Shown here in pieces: positions 53,591 through 61,955 of a stretch of 64,000 nucleotides of DNA. Within the stretch, counting starts at the first letter, position 1, and the number at the start of each line of letters is the position of its first letter. Made by a program: the position numbers and the translations under genes. The notes beneath the pieces are model-generated. The model was not told where the DNA came from and searched no databases. It saw only the letters and a list, made by a program, of their open reading frames with translations. The stretch comes from Phytoactinopolyspora alkaliphila (GTDB taxonomy: Bacteria > Actinomycetota > Actinomycetes > Jiangellales > Jiangellaceae), in contig NZ_JAAGOB010000002.1 in the NCBI RefSeq assembly GCF_010550695.1, forward strand, positions 62,001 to 126,000. Reading direction: 5' to 3'.

Positions 53591-54793
53591 ATGACGATCA
53601 AGTCCGCTCACGAGACCGCCCTGCTCACGTTCGACCCGCATGATCCCGCCGGTATCGATGACGAGCTCACCGACGACGAGCGGGCCATTCGGGGGGCGGT
53701 GCGGCAGTTGTGCAGCGACCGGATCCAGCCGCATGTAGGCGACTGGTTCGAGGACGGCGAGATTCCCGACGTGCGCGGCCTGGCACGCGAACTCGGGACG
53801 CTCGGCGTCCTGGGCATGCACCTGACGGGCTACGACTGCGCCGGCATGTCCGCCACGGAGTACGGCCTGGCCTGCCTGGAACTGGAGGCGTGCGACTCCG
53901 GCGTGCGCTCCCTTGTGTCCGTGCAGGGCTCCCTCGCGATGTACGCCATCTGGCGATTCGGCTCGGAGGAGCAGAAGCAGGCGTGGCTTCCGCCGATGGC
54001 GGCCGGGACCGCCATCGGCTGCTTCGGGTTGACCGAGCCGGACCACGGCTCCGACCCGGCGGGCATGCGAACCCGCGCGCGCCGGGACGGCACGGACTGG
54101 GTGATCGACGGGCGGAAGATGTGGATCACCAACGGCTCGATCGCCGACGTGGCCGTGGTGTGGGCGCAGACCGACGACGGCATCCGCGGCTTCGTCGTAC
54201 CGGCCGACACACCAGGGTTTTCCGCACCGGAGATCAAGCACAAGATGTCGCTGCGGGCGTCGGTCACCAGCGAGCTTGTCCTCAACGGCGTCCGTCTTCC
54301 GGCCGACGCCATGCTCCCCGAGGCACAGGGGCTGCGAGGGCCGCTGTCCTGTCTGAACGAGGCCCGCTACGGCATCGTGTGGGGCGCCATGGGCGCCGCC
54401 CGCGCCGCATTCGAGTCCGCGCTCTCCTACGCCTCCGACCGCGAGCAGTTCGGCCGGCCCATCGCCGGGTTCCAGCTGACTCAGCAGAAGCTTGCGAACA
54501 TGGCCGTCGAGCTGGTGAAGGGCCACCTCCTGGCGCTGCATCTGGGCCGGCGCAAGGACGCTGGACGGCTCCGGCACGAGCAGGTCAGCCTGGGCAAGCT
54601 GAACAACGTCCAGGAAGCTCTCGAGATCTGCCGGACTGCCCGCGGCATCCTCGGCGCCAACGGGATCTCGCTGGAGTATCCGGTGATCCGGCACATGAAC
54701 AATCTCGAATCGGTGCTCACCTACGAGGGCACCGTCGAGATGCACACGCTCGTGCTCGGCCAGGCCCTGACCGGCCACGCCGCCTTCCGCTGA
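53591..54793 (+). CDS. gcdH: Glutaryl-CoA dehydrogenase-like acyl-CoA dehydrogenase
   Basis: 400 aa. FAD-dependent. The block DSGVRSLVSVQGSLAMYAIWRFG, the LTEPDHGSDPAGM loop, and near the C-terminus ARGILGANGISLEYPVIRH with MNNLESVLTYEGTVEMHTLVLGQALTG follow glutaryl-CoA dehydrogenase closely. The catalytic base is Glu379 in TYEGT. It would oxidise and decarboxylate glutaryl-CoA to crotonyl-CoA in lysine or tryptophan degradation. Pairing with the family III CoA-transferase matches human GCDH/SUGCT logic. Confidence 0.88.
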   Translation: MTIKSAHETALLTFDPHDPAGIDDELTDDERAIRGAVRQLCSDRIQPHVGDWFEDGEIPDVRGLARELGTLGVLGMHLTGYDCAGMSATEYGLACLELEACDSGVRSLVSVQGSLAMYAIWRFGSEEQKQAWLPPMAAGTAIGCFGLTEPDHGSDPAGMRTRARRDGTDWVIDGRKMWITNGSIADVAVVWAQTDDGIRGFVVPADTPGFSAPEIKHKMSLRASVTSELVLNGVRLPADAMLPEAQGLRGPLSCLNEARYGIVWGAMGAARAAFESALSYASDREQFGRPIAGFQLTQQKLANMAVELVKGHLLALHLGRRKDAGRLRHEQVSLGKLNNVQEALEICRTARGILGANGISLEYPVIRHMNNLESVLTYEGTVEMHTLVLGQALTGHAAFR

Positions 54794-54941
54794 CGTCGTC
54801 AGCCTGAGCCGCCGGACCTCCGGCCCCGACCCCTTCCCTGCCCGTTGGTCATGGGCAGAGGAGGTATCGTCGCGAAGTGCCGCCACTCGACGTCCCGGTC
54901 GAAAATGCGCTCAGGCTTAGGGATCATGGCGCCACCAATGA

Positions 54942-54972
54942 TAGGAGCATGTTTCGACGAAACATGCTCCTA
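54942..54972. repeat. 31-bp perfect palindrome
   Basis: TAGGAGCATGTTTCG, then A, then its exact reverse complement. It lies in the 274-bp convergent gap between gcdH and the C45 gene, 25 bp from family B copy 3. No U-tract follows. Confidence 0.85.
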
Positions 54973-54996
54973 CCTTCTGCGCCGCACCAGTGCTTC

Positions 54997-55062
54997 GCAT
55001 GGGCTGTGGTCCCACACATCGGACAAATCGCCCCTCACAGCGACCACAACCCATGCCAGGGG
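54997..55062. repeat. Dispersed repeat family B, copy 3
   Basis: GCATGGGCTGTGGTC (54997-55011) is inverted relative to GACCACAACCCATGC (55042-55056) with one mismatch; the right side extends to CAGGGG. The right arm carries the same core as at 6625-6643 and, in reverse, 29864-29882. It ends six bases before the C45 gene stop. Confidence 0.82.
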
Positions 55063-55067
55063 TTGGA

Positions 55068-56168
55068 TTAGACGCGTTGCCAGGTTTCGCGGGCAACTTG
55101 GCAGGGACCGCCGCGGTGCACCATGAGCCGACCGTCGGCCACGTCGATGCTCACCGTCGCCAGCGTCTCCGACCGCAGCTCGAAGGGGTCGTCGGCCGAG
55201 GCGTGACAGCACACCGGCGCACCGTCCTCAGCATGGCTGAGCATCGCCTCCACTCGCGTCATCAGATCCGCCGACGACAATCCGGCCCCCCGGGCACGCA
55301 TCCGCTTGAGCCGGTCGTAGGTGTTCGGCCGCACCGTCCCGAGTCGTTCGCCGCCGCTCAACGAGGCGTCCAGGAAGTGGTTGGTGTGGACGTAGAAGCC
55401 GTCGTCGTCGGGCTCGGCCATTCCGACCCCGGCCGGACTCAGCTCCAGCCCAGCGACGCTGCCGCGCTCACCGTCGTGCGCCACGACGGTGAGCACCGTC
55501 GACGCAGACAACCGCGCGGAGCGGGCGATCTCGGTCGCTTGGTCCACGGTCGACGCCTCGTCGAGGATGTGCCGGGCCACTGCATGGACCGGCACGCCGA
55601 TTCGGTCGTGGTCCGAGGCGTGCCGGAGGATATTGAAGTGCACGCCGAGACCGGCGCTGTTCACGCCGATCTTTCCGAGGATCCCGAACTCTGTGAGGCC
55701 GCGAACCACATGACCGTGGCGGGGCTCGTAGATCCACGCCATCGGCGTATCCCGGAGGCTGTCGTTCCAGTCCCAGGTCTGGATCGTGCGGGGTGTCCCC
55801 CTGAGGGGGACCGAGACCGCCGTCGAGCATTCGTTCGGACCACGGGCACGGACCGCCGCCAGGATCTCGGTGCGCGCGTTCACCGCGCCGACCTGCCACA
55901 CCGGCATGCCCGCTCCGGTAGCGATCCCGGCGATCTCCTCCGCCAGCTCAGGAGCCCACGCCTGGATCTCCTCGAGAGCGCGCTCGGCCCACGAGCGGAC
56001 CTCGTCGACGCTCGCGCCCACCGCACCGAACAATCTCAGGTAGCCGGCGAGGCCCGCCTGAATCTCCTCGCTCCACGCCGCGCCATACTCCCGGCCTCGG
56101 CCACCGGCCGTCATCACGGTGGAGGTGAACGCCGGCAAGGCATCGGGGTGGCGCCGCACTGTGGACAT
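55068..56168 (-). CDS. C45-family Ntn-hydrolase (acyl-CoA:6-aminopenicillanate acyltransferase-like)
   Basis: 366 aa from the ATG at 56168. The autocatalytic nucleophile is Cys114 in ARGPNECSTAVSV, where the proenzyme would cleave before Cys. WDWNDSL, PMAWIYEPRHGHVVRGLTEFGILGKIGVNSAGLGVHFNIL and a late VHTNHFLD fit family C45. Members hydrolyse or transfer acyl groups on peptides, beta-lactam nuclei or acyl-amino acids. There is no signal peptide; the substrate is unknown. It is convergent with gcdH and divergent from the HAD gene. Confidence 0.88.
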   Translation of the reverse strand: MSTVRRHPDALPAFTSTVMTAGGRGREYGAAWSEEIQAGLAGYLRLFGAVGASVDEVRSWAERALEEIQAWAPELAEEIAGIATGAGMPVWQVGAVNARTEILAAVRARGPNECSTAVSVPLRGTPRTIQTWDWNDSLRDTPMAWIYEPRHGHVVRGLTEFGILGKIGVNSAGLGVHFNILRHASDHDRIGVPVHAVARHILDEASTVDQATEIARSARLSASTVLTVVAHDGERGSVAGLELSPAGVGMAEPDDDGFYVHTNHFLDASLSGGERLGTVRPNTYDRLKRMRARGAGLSSADLMTRVEAMLSHAEDGAPVCCHASADDPFELRSETLATVSIDVADGRLMVHRGGPCQVARETWQRV

Positions 56169-56512
56169 GCCGGTCACGCTACCGCGCTGAGAACGGCGTC
56201 CCAAGCGCCTCGGAGGCGATGGAACCGAAGCCGGCCGGCACGGCCGGCACGGTCGGCTTCGGCGGCGTCGTCGTCTCATCAGCAGGCAAGGACGGCGACT
56301 TATGATCGGGGCTGTGCCAACCGATCGGCCGGTCAACCTCATCATCGCCCCCAAGCGGACGGGCGTGTCCTGCGGGACCGGCTTCACGAGACCGGTGCGC
56401 AACGTCCGCGAGCGCCGAGCGCCTCCACCCGATCCGGCTCGAGCTGTGCGAGTCCACGCAACGACGCCCCCTGCCCCCAGGCAGCGCCAGCACATCGGAA
56501 AGGCGGAGCAGC
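56169..56512. other. 344-bp divergent intergenic region
   Basis: CCGAAGCCGGCC (56225-56236) pairs with GGTCGGCTTCGG (56251-56262) with one mismatch. A TATGAT near 56299 is -10-like, but I see no good -35. An ORF from the ATG at 56302 (75 codons, overlapping the HAD start) has coding-like third positions for about 39 codons and then degrades. I do not call it a gene. Confidence 0.4.
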
Positions 56513-57223
56513 ATGCCCTCGTACGCTGACATCGACCTCGTGGTCTTCGACATCCTGGGCACCCTCGTCAACGAGCCCGGCGGGCTGCACGACAGCATCC
56601 GCGAACTGGCTCCGGACAGCAGCGCCGGAGATGTCGGCGGCCTCGTCGAGATGTGGCAGAACTACGTCGCAGACGAACAACAGAAGATGCTCGACCGCGG
56701 CCGCCCCTACGCCAACAGCGACGCCGTCGACCGCGAAGCGGCGGAACTCATCGCGGCCAGGTGTGGCGTCACCGACGCCACCGCCGTCGACAGGCTCGCC
56801 ACGGCAGAGCGACGGCTCGACCCGTGGCCCGACACCGTCGAAGCTCTCGAACGGATCGCACGTCATCTCCCTGTCGTGGGCCTGTCGAACGCGAGCCGGG
56901 CAACCCTGACCGGCCTCAACCTCCACGCCGGACTGCGATGGCACTACGTGCTCTCTGCCGAGGACGCACAGAGCTACAAACCCGCCCCTGACGTCTACCG
57001 GCTCGCCGTGGACCTCACCGGCGGCACCCCTGAGCGCGTGCTCATGGTCGCCGCTCACGCATGGGACCTCCGCGGCGCTCAAGCCCTAGGACTGCGCACG
57101 GCCTATGTCCGGCGGCCCGTCGGCGACCCACCCCGGGCCACCGACGCCTTCGACTACCGAGCCGACAGCCTCGCCGATCTCGCGGCTGTACTCCTCGGCC
57201 GCCAGCACGCGCGAGTCCCGTGA
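56513..57223 (+). CDS. HAD superfamily hydrolase (haloacid dehalogenase-like subfamily)
   Basis: 236 aa from the ATG at 56513, with AAAGGCGGAG upstream. The nucleophile Asp is in VVFDILGTLV, followed by VGLSNASRATL (motif II) and AQSYKPAPDVYRLA with the Lys. Motif III reads VLMVAAHAWDLRGAQALGLRTAYVRRP, which together with the RPVG ending resembles type II 2-haloacid dehalogenase relatives. The substrate is unknown. Its stop is inside the hairpin at 57222. Confidence 0.88.
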   Translation: MPSYADIDLVVFDILGTLVNEPGGLHDSIRELAPDSSAGDVGGLVEMWQNYVADEQQKMLDRGRPYANSDAVDREAAELIAARCGVTDATAVDRLATAERRLDPWPDTVEALERIARHLPVVGLSNASRATLTGLNLHAGLRWHYVLSAEDAQSYKPAPDVYRLAVDLTGGTPERVLMVAAHAWDLRGAQALGLRTAYVRRPVGDPPRATDAFDYRADSLADLAAVLLGRQHARVP

Positions 57224-57270
57224 TCATCGACGGTTGGCCACCTGACCCATGTGCCCAACCGTCAATGATC
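57222..57270. terminator. Bidirectional hairpin containing both convergent stop codons
   Basis: GATCATCGACGGTTGG (57222-57237) pairs with CCAACCGTCAATGATC (57255-57270) with one mismatch and a 17-nt loop. The HAD stop (57221-57223) and the OppF-like stop (57262-57264, minus strand) lie at or inside opposite arms. Confidence 0.75.
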
Positions 57271-58557
57271 GTGGGAGAGGTTGGGGTCGTGGAGGTGACA
57301 GGCGACGTCGACGGCGTTCACACGGAGTAGTCCGGGGTCGATTCCTGGACGGAAGCGCACCACCACGGCACCGCCGTCGGACTCGATCCGCTCGACACCC
57401 TTCCACAACGGGTCGTCCGGTTCGTCGGCGCGCGCCTCCTCCAGGAGCGCCGTGAGCTCGGCAGCGCGCCCGCCCGCTCTCACCCGGACCATCTCCTCGT
57501 GCGCGTCGACCTCGGTCAGCTCACCCACCAGAGGCTCTTCCCGTGCAAGCGCGTCCTCGCCCAGCCGGATCCACCGTCGCTCGAACATCGCCCGCAGGTC
57601 ACGTGCCTCCCAGCCGCACGGTTCGAACGCGAACGGACAGCGCGGGTGGAACGAGCAGCCGTGTGGCGGCGCAGCCGCATCAGGTATCTCGCCCCGAGGC
57701 AGATCCCGGGGCACCTTTCGCTCCGGGTCGAGGTCGGGGACGGCACGCAGGAGCGCCTTCGTGTAGGGGTGCTTCGGATCGGCGAAGATCTCCTCGGTGG
57801 GCCCGATCTCGACCACCCGGCCGAGGTACATGATGGCCACCCGGTCGCAGAAGAATTTCGCTGTCGCCAGGTCATGGGTGATGTAGACGTAGGTCAGGTC
57901 GAGATCCCGCCCGAGCTCGAGCATCAGCTCGAGGATCTTCGCCCGGACGCTCATGTCGAGCATGGAGATCGGCTCATCGGCGACGAGCAGTTCCGGTCCG
58001 CAGATGATGGCCCTGGCGATGACCGCACGCTGTTTTTGCCCGCCGGAGAGCTCTGCCGGCAGCTTGTCGAGAAACTGGTCAGCCGGCGTCAGCCCCACCC
58101 GTTCGAGTGTCTCCCGGACACGTTCACGCGCTTCGGCCTTGCTCTTGACCAGCTTGTGGATCCGGAGCGGATGACCGATGGCGGTGGCCAGGTCCATCGA
58201 CGGGTTGAGCGCGGCGTGCGGGTCCTGGAACACCATCTGCAGGCGGCGACGGACCGAACGCAGCTGTCGCTGCGGCATCCGCGCCAGGTCCAGGTCGCCG
58301 TAGGTGATGTGGCCGGAGGTAGGCCGGACCAAGCCCAGCAACGCCCGGCCCAGCGTGGTCTTGCCACTGCCGGACTCTCCGACCAGGCCGAGCACCTCAC
58401 CCTTGCGCAGCGCGACGTTGACGCCGTCCACGGCCTTGACGGTCTCGCCCTCACCGCCCACCAGCCGGGCCAGCGCGCTGCCGCGAAGCTCGTAGTGAAC
58501 CTTGAGGTCGCGGATCTCCATCAGAGGCCGCTCGGCGGACTGCTCCGGCGTAGTCAT
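57262..58557 (-). CDS. Peptide/opine-type ABC transporter ATP-binding protein (OppF/DppF-like)
   Basis: 431 aa from the ATG at 58557, 4 bp past the OppD-like stop. Walker A GESGSGKTT, signature LSGGQKQRAVIARAI, Walker B ELLVADEPISMLD, and the oligopeptide C-terminal domain with cysteines in HGCSFHPRCPFAFEPCGWEARD, a 4Fe-4S-like Cys pattern seen in this group. A further extension of about 100 residues follows, with VRAGGRAAELTALLEEARADE and VVVRFRPGIDPGLLRVN. Confidence 0.92.
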   Translation of the reverse strand: MTTPEQSAERPLMEIRDLKVHYELRGSALARLVGGEGETVKAVDGVNVALRKGEVLGLVGESGSGKTTLGRALLGLVRPTSGHITYGDLDLARMPQRQLRSVRRRLQMVFQDPHAALNPSMDLATAIGHPLRIHKLVKSKAEARERVRETLERVGLTPADQFLDKLPAELSGGQKQRAVIARAIICGPELLVADEPISMLDMSVRAKILELMLELGRDLDLTYVYITHDLATAKFFCDRVAIMYLGRVVEIGPTEEIFADPKHPYTKALLRAVPDLDPERKVPRDLPRGEIPDAAAPPHGCSFHPRCPFAFEPCGWEARDLRAMFERRWIRLGEDALAREEPLVGELTEVDAHEEMVRVRAGGRAAELTALLEEARADEPDDPLWKGVERIESDGGAVVVRFRPGIDPGLLRVNAVDVACHLHDPNLSHDH

Positions 58558-58561
58558 CAGC

Positions 58562-59584
58562 TCAGGCTTCGTCGGCAACGGTGATCTCCTCCCGGACCAG
58601 CGGTTCACGGCCGCCCTCTGGTACCAGCTCGTCCGGGCCGTGCAGCCAGCACTCGACTCTCTGCGGGCCTACCTCGACCTGCTCCGGGAACTGCTCCGGG
58701 CAGACGCGCATCGCCGACGGGCAGCGCGGATGGAAACGGCACCCCGACGGTGGCTCGATCAGGTCCGGCGGCGCTCCGGGGATGTAGTGCAGACCTGTGG
58801 TGGACAACGAGATGGTGGAGCGCAGCAGCTCCCGCGTGTAGGGGTGCTGCGGGCGGGCGAAGACCTCGGTGACCGGGCCCTGCTCCACGATCCGGCCCGC
58901 GTACATCACCGCAACCCGATCACATGCCTCGGCCACGATGCCCAGGTTGTGGGTGATGAACAGCAACGATGTGTCGAAATTGCGCCGCAGGTCACCCAGG
59001 ATGCCGATGATCTGCGCCTCCACGAGCACGTCCAGAGCTGTGGTCGGCTCGTCGGCGACGACGAACGACGGACGCAGCACCAAGGCGAGGGCGATCATGA
59101 TGCGCTGCCGCATCCCTCCGGAGAATTCGTGCGGGTATGCCCGGTACCGTGTGGGCGGGATGCCCATGGCGCGCAGCACCTCGATGCTGCGGTGCCGGAT
59201 GTCTTGCTTCGACAGCCCCGGCTCGTGCGTACGCAACGTTTCCTCGAACTGGTCCGAGATTCGCAGCAACGGATTCAGCCGGGTGAGCGGCTCCTGGAAG
59301 ATCAGCCCGAGATCCGGGCCACGCAGCCGCTGGATCGCCTTCGGGCTCGCGGTCACGAGGTTGCGGCCCTCGTAATTCACCTCTCCGGCCAGCTTCGCCC
59401 CACGCGGGAGTAGCCCCAGAACACCACGTCCCAGGGTCGACTTCCCGCATCCCGACTCGCCTACCAGCCCCAGCGTCTCACCGGGGCGCAGATCGAAGGT
59501 GACGCCGTCGACGGCTCGTACCGGGCCGCGCTCACTTCCGTACCAGACCCGCAGGTCGCGCACGGAGATCACCGGTTCGGTCAT
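58562..59584 (-). CDS. Peptide/opine-type ABC transporter ATP-binding protein (OppD/DppD-like)
   Basis: 340 aa; the ATG at 59584 overlaps the OppC-like stop by 4 bp. GESGCGKSTLGRGVLGLLPRG, GLIFQEPLTRLNPLLRISDQFEE, FSGGMRQRIMIALAL, VADEPTTALDV and the Cys-rich SGCRFHPRCPSAMRVC tail identify it. It pairs with the OppF-like subunit as the ATPase heterodimer. Confidence 0.95.
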   Translation of the reverse strand: MTEPVISVRDLRVWYGSERGPVRAVDGVTFDLRPGETLGLVGESGCGKSTLGRGVLGLLPRGAKLAGEVNYEGRNLVTASPKAIQRLRGPDLGLIFQEPLTRLNPLLRISDQFEETLRTHEPGLSKQDIRHRSIEVLRAMGIPPTRYRAYPHEFSGGMRQRIMIALALVLRPSFVVADEPTTALDVLVEAQIIGILGDLRRNFDTSLLFITHNLGIVAEACDRVAVMYAGRIVEQGPVTEVFARPQHPYTRELLRSTISLSTTGLHYIPGAPPDLIEPPSGCRFHPRCPSAMRVCPEQFPEQVEVGPQRVECWLHGPDELVPEGGREPLVREEITVADEA

Positions 59585-60705
59585 GCCGCACCTCCCTTGC
59601 CGGTTTCCCCGGAGCCGGGTTCCCGGCTGTTCCGGTCCTCGCCGCCGGTGTCCACCGGCCGGTCCTGGCCGGGCCGGTCGCGCTCCGGGACCTGGGCGGC
59701 TTTTGTCCGCTGGGCGGCGGTCAGCTCGGGCATGCTGATGGGGATCAGCCGGCGCACCCGGATGGCGGGGTTCATCGTCTCGTTCAAGCCCTCACCCATC
59801 AGTGTGAGCCCCATGACGAGCAGGACGATCGCCAATCCGGGGTAGAGACCGGTCCACCAGATGCCGGCGCCGGTGTCGGAAACCGCGCGTTGCAGGTCGT
59901 AGCCCCACTCGGCCGCCTCCGTCGGCTGGATGCCGTAGCCGAGGAAGCCCAGGCCGGCCAGGGTGAGAATGGCGTCGGCGGCGTTCAGCGTGGCGATCAC
60001 CGGCACACTCTGGATCACGTTGGTCAGCAGGTAGCGGAACATGATGGTGGCCGGGCGTGCTCCCATGGCCCGGGCAGCCTCGACATAGGTCTGCTCCTTG
60101 GCGCTGACCGTTGCCGCTCGCACCACCCGGAAGTACTGGGGCACATATACGGCCGTGATCGCCAGGGCGGCCGTCGAGGCGCCACCTCCGACGTACTCGG
60201 AGAGCAGGAACGCGACGACGATGGCGAGCAGCAGCGCGGGCAGGGCGAACAGCGCGTCCATCACCATCACCAGCACGCGGTCCACCCACCGGCCGACGAA
60301 GCCGGCGATCAATCCCAGGAGCACCCCCAGGAAGAGCGAGAAGGCCAGCGCCAGCAGGACCACGGTGACGGCGGTCCGGGCACCCCACACAACGCGGCTG
60401 AACACATCGAAACCCTGGGTGGTGGTCCCGAAGATGTGCTCTGCGCCGGGCTCGGCGTGGTTCATGAACCGCTGGCCGTCGGCGCCGGCGACCTGGGAGA
60501 AGCCGAACGTGGCGATCAGCGGCGCGAAGACGGCCGTCAGCAACATCAGGACGACCAGGACGGTACCCGTCACCAGCATGAACCTGCCGACGCCGTGCGA
60601 GTTCCGGTACGGCCGCGCGATGCCGCGAAGCAATCGCACGACGCGGGTGCTGCCCTTCACCGGAGTCCGGCCGGGACCCGGCATGGGTTGGGTCACCGTG
60701 GCCAT
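59581..60705 (-). CDS. Peptide/opine-type ABC transporter permease (OppC/DppC-like)
   Basis: 374 aa. The ATG at 60705 shares one base with the OppB-like stop (TGATG). A long soluble N-terminus, about six membrane helices, the HIFGTTTQGFDVFSRVVWGARTA entry motif and the EAA loop YVEAARAMGARPATIMFRYLLTNVIQSVPVIATL define it. A hydrophilic C-terminal tail follows the last helix and is not conserved. Confidence 0.93.
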   Translation of the reverse strand: MATVTQPMPGPGRTPVKGSTRVVRLLRGIARPYRNSHGVGRFMLVTGTVLVVLMLLTAVFAPLIATFGFSQVAGADGQRFMNHAEPGAEHIFGTTTQGFDVFSRVVWGARTAVTVVLLALAFSLFLGVLLGLIAGFVGRWVDRVLVMVMDALFALPALLLAIVVAFLLSEYVGGGASTAALAITAVYVPQYFRVVRAATVSAKEQTYVEAARAMGARPATIMFRYLLTNVIQSVPVIATLNAADAILTLAGLGFLGYGIQPTEAAEWGYDLQRAVSDTGAGIWWTGLYPGLAIVLLVMGLTLMGEGLNETMNPAIRVRRLIPISMPELTAAQRTKAAQVPERDRPGQDRPVDTGGEDRNSREPGSGETGKGGAA

Positions 60706-61742
60706 CAGTACCTCACCCTCGGGTCGATGATCGCGTTGATGATGTCGATCAGCAACGATGCCGTGACGACCGCGAGTGCCACCAGCGTGATGATGCCCTG
60801 CACCGCCACGTAGTCGCGGCTGTCCAGGTAACGGACCAGCTGGCTGCCGATGCCGTTCCAGTTGAACGTCTGCTCGGTCAGGATGGCTCCGCCCAGGAGC
60901 AACGCCACCTGAAGGCCGAGAATGGTGACGAAAGGCACCAGCGCGTTGCGGAACGCGTGCCTGATCACCACGTTGCCCTCCGACACACCACGCGCCCGGG
61001 CGGCCTCGACGTAGTCGCTGCGCAACGTCTGGATCAGGTTGATCCGGACGATGCGCATGAACACGCCGGACAGGAGCAAGCCGAGCGTCAGCGCCGGCAG
61101 GATCAGGTGTTGCACGCCGTTCCAGAATGCTGCTGAGTCCCCGGCCAGTAGCGCGTCGACGAGGAAGATGTTTGTCTCCGACGGCACCCGGGCCAGTACC
61201 AGCGGGCTCGCTTGCGAGCTGGACGGCAGCCATCCGAGGTTCCGTGCGAACACCAGCTGGAAGATCAGCCCCAGGAAGAAGACCGGTGCGGCATAGGTGA
61301 GGATGCCGAATACCCGCAGGCCGGCGTCCAGGCCGGTGTCACGGACACGGCCGGCGATCAGGCCCAGCGGAACGCCGATCAGCAGGGCGATCACCAACGC
61401 CGACGACGTGAGGGTGAGCGTCGCACCGCCGTTCACCTTGAAGATCTGGGTGACCGGGCGGCTGTCGACAATGGTGGTGCCGAGGTCGAACCGGACGATC
61501 CCGCTGATGTACTCCCAGTACTGCACGAAGATGGAACGGTCGTAGCCTGCGGCGGCGCGCAGCTGGGCGAGCTGCTCGGGTGAGCGCTGCCCGCCGAGGG
61601 CCACGGTGACGGGGTCACCCGGTGCCACCCGCATGAGGACGAACACGATGGTGAGAATCACGAGAACCTGGGGCACGAACAGTACTACCCGGGTGATCAA
61701 GTACGTACGCAGCGACCCAGCTGTGCGAGTCGACACCGGCAC
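60705..61742 (-). CDS. Peptide/opine-type ABC transporter permease (OppB/DppB-like)
   Basis: 345 aa, about six membrane helices. The N-terminal YLITRVVLFVPQVLVILTIVFVLMRVAPGDPVTVALGG and the EAA loop YVEAARARGVSEGNVVIRHAFRNALVPFVTILGLQ are standard. It forms the channel with the OppC-like subunit. A perfect hairpin lies between it and the binding protein gene upstream. Confidence 0.93.
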   Translation of the reverse strand: MPVSTRTAGSLRTYLITRVVLFVPQVLVILTIVFVLMRVAPGDPVTVALGGQRSPEQLAQLRAAAGYDRSIFVQYWEYISGIVRFDLGTTIVDSRPVTQIFKVNGGATLTLTSSALVIALLIGVPLGLIAGRVRDTGLDAGLRVFGILTYAAPVFFLGLIFQLVFARNLGWLPSSSQASPLVLARVPSETNIFLVDALLAGDSAAFWNGVQHLILPALTLGLLLSGVFMRIVRINLIQTLRSDYVEAARARGVSEGNVVIRHAFRNALVPFVTILGLQVALLLGGAILTEQTFNWNGIGSQLVRYLDSRDYVAVQGIITLVALAVVTASLLIDIINAIIDPRVRY

Positions 61743-61811
61743 CAGCCTTTCTTCGGTTCATGACCTGCCAGGCGAAAAGGGCCCTGGGTGGGTATGCACA
61801 AGGCCGGCGAC

Positions 61812-61850
61812 GATGCTGGGAGCCCGCGCTCTTGGCGGGCTCCCAGCATC
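61812..61850 (-). terminator. Intercistronic hairpin in the Opp-like operon
   Basis: GATGCTGGGAGCCCGC and its exact complement (16 bp) enclose a 7-nt loop. An outer pair TGCACAA/TTGTGCA (61795-61801/61869-61875) frames it. It is 105 bp past the binding-protein stop and 70 bp ahead of the OppB-like start; it probably ends part of transcription or protects the upstream mRNA. Confidence 0.75.
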
Positions 61851-61955
61851 GGGAGCCGGAGCTGATCTTTGTGCAACGCCCATCGATGTATGTGCTTGGT
61901 GCGGAACTCACCGGACCGCACCAGAGCCCCTTGATCGTTCGCGGTGCGACAGGAC

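Noticed and set aside
54877-55071. Small ORF beginning PPLDVPVENALRLRDHG
   Set aside because: It runs straight through two palindromic repeats; ribosome site is poorly spaced and there is no family.
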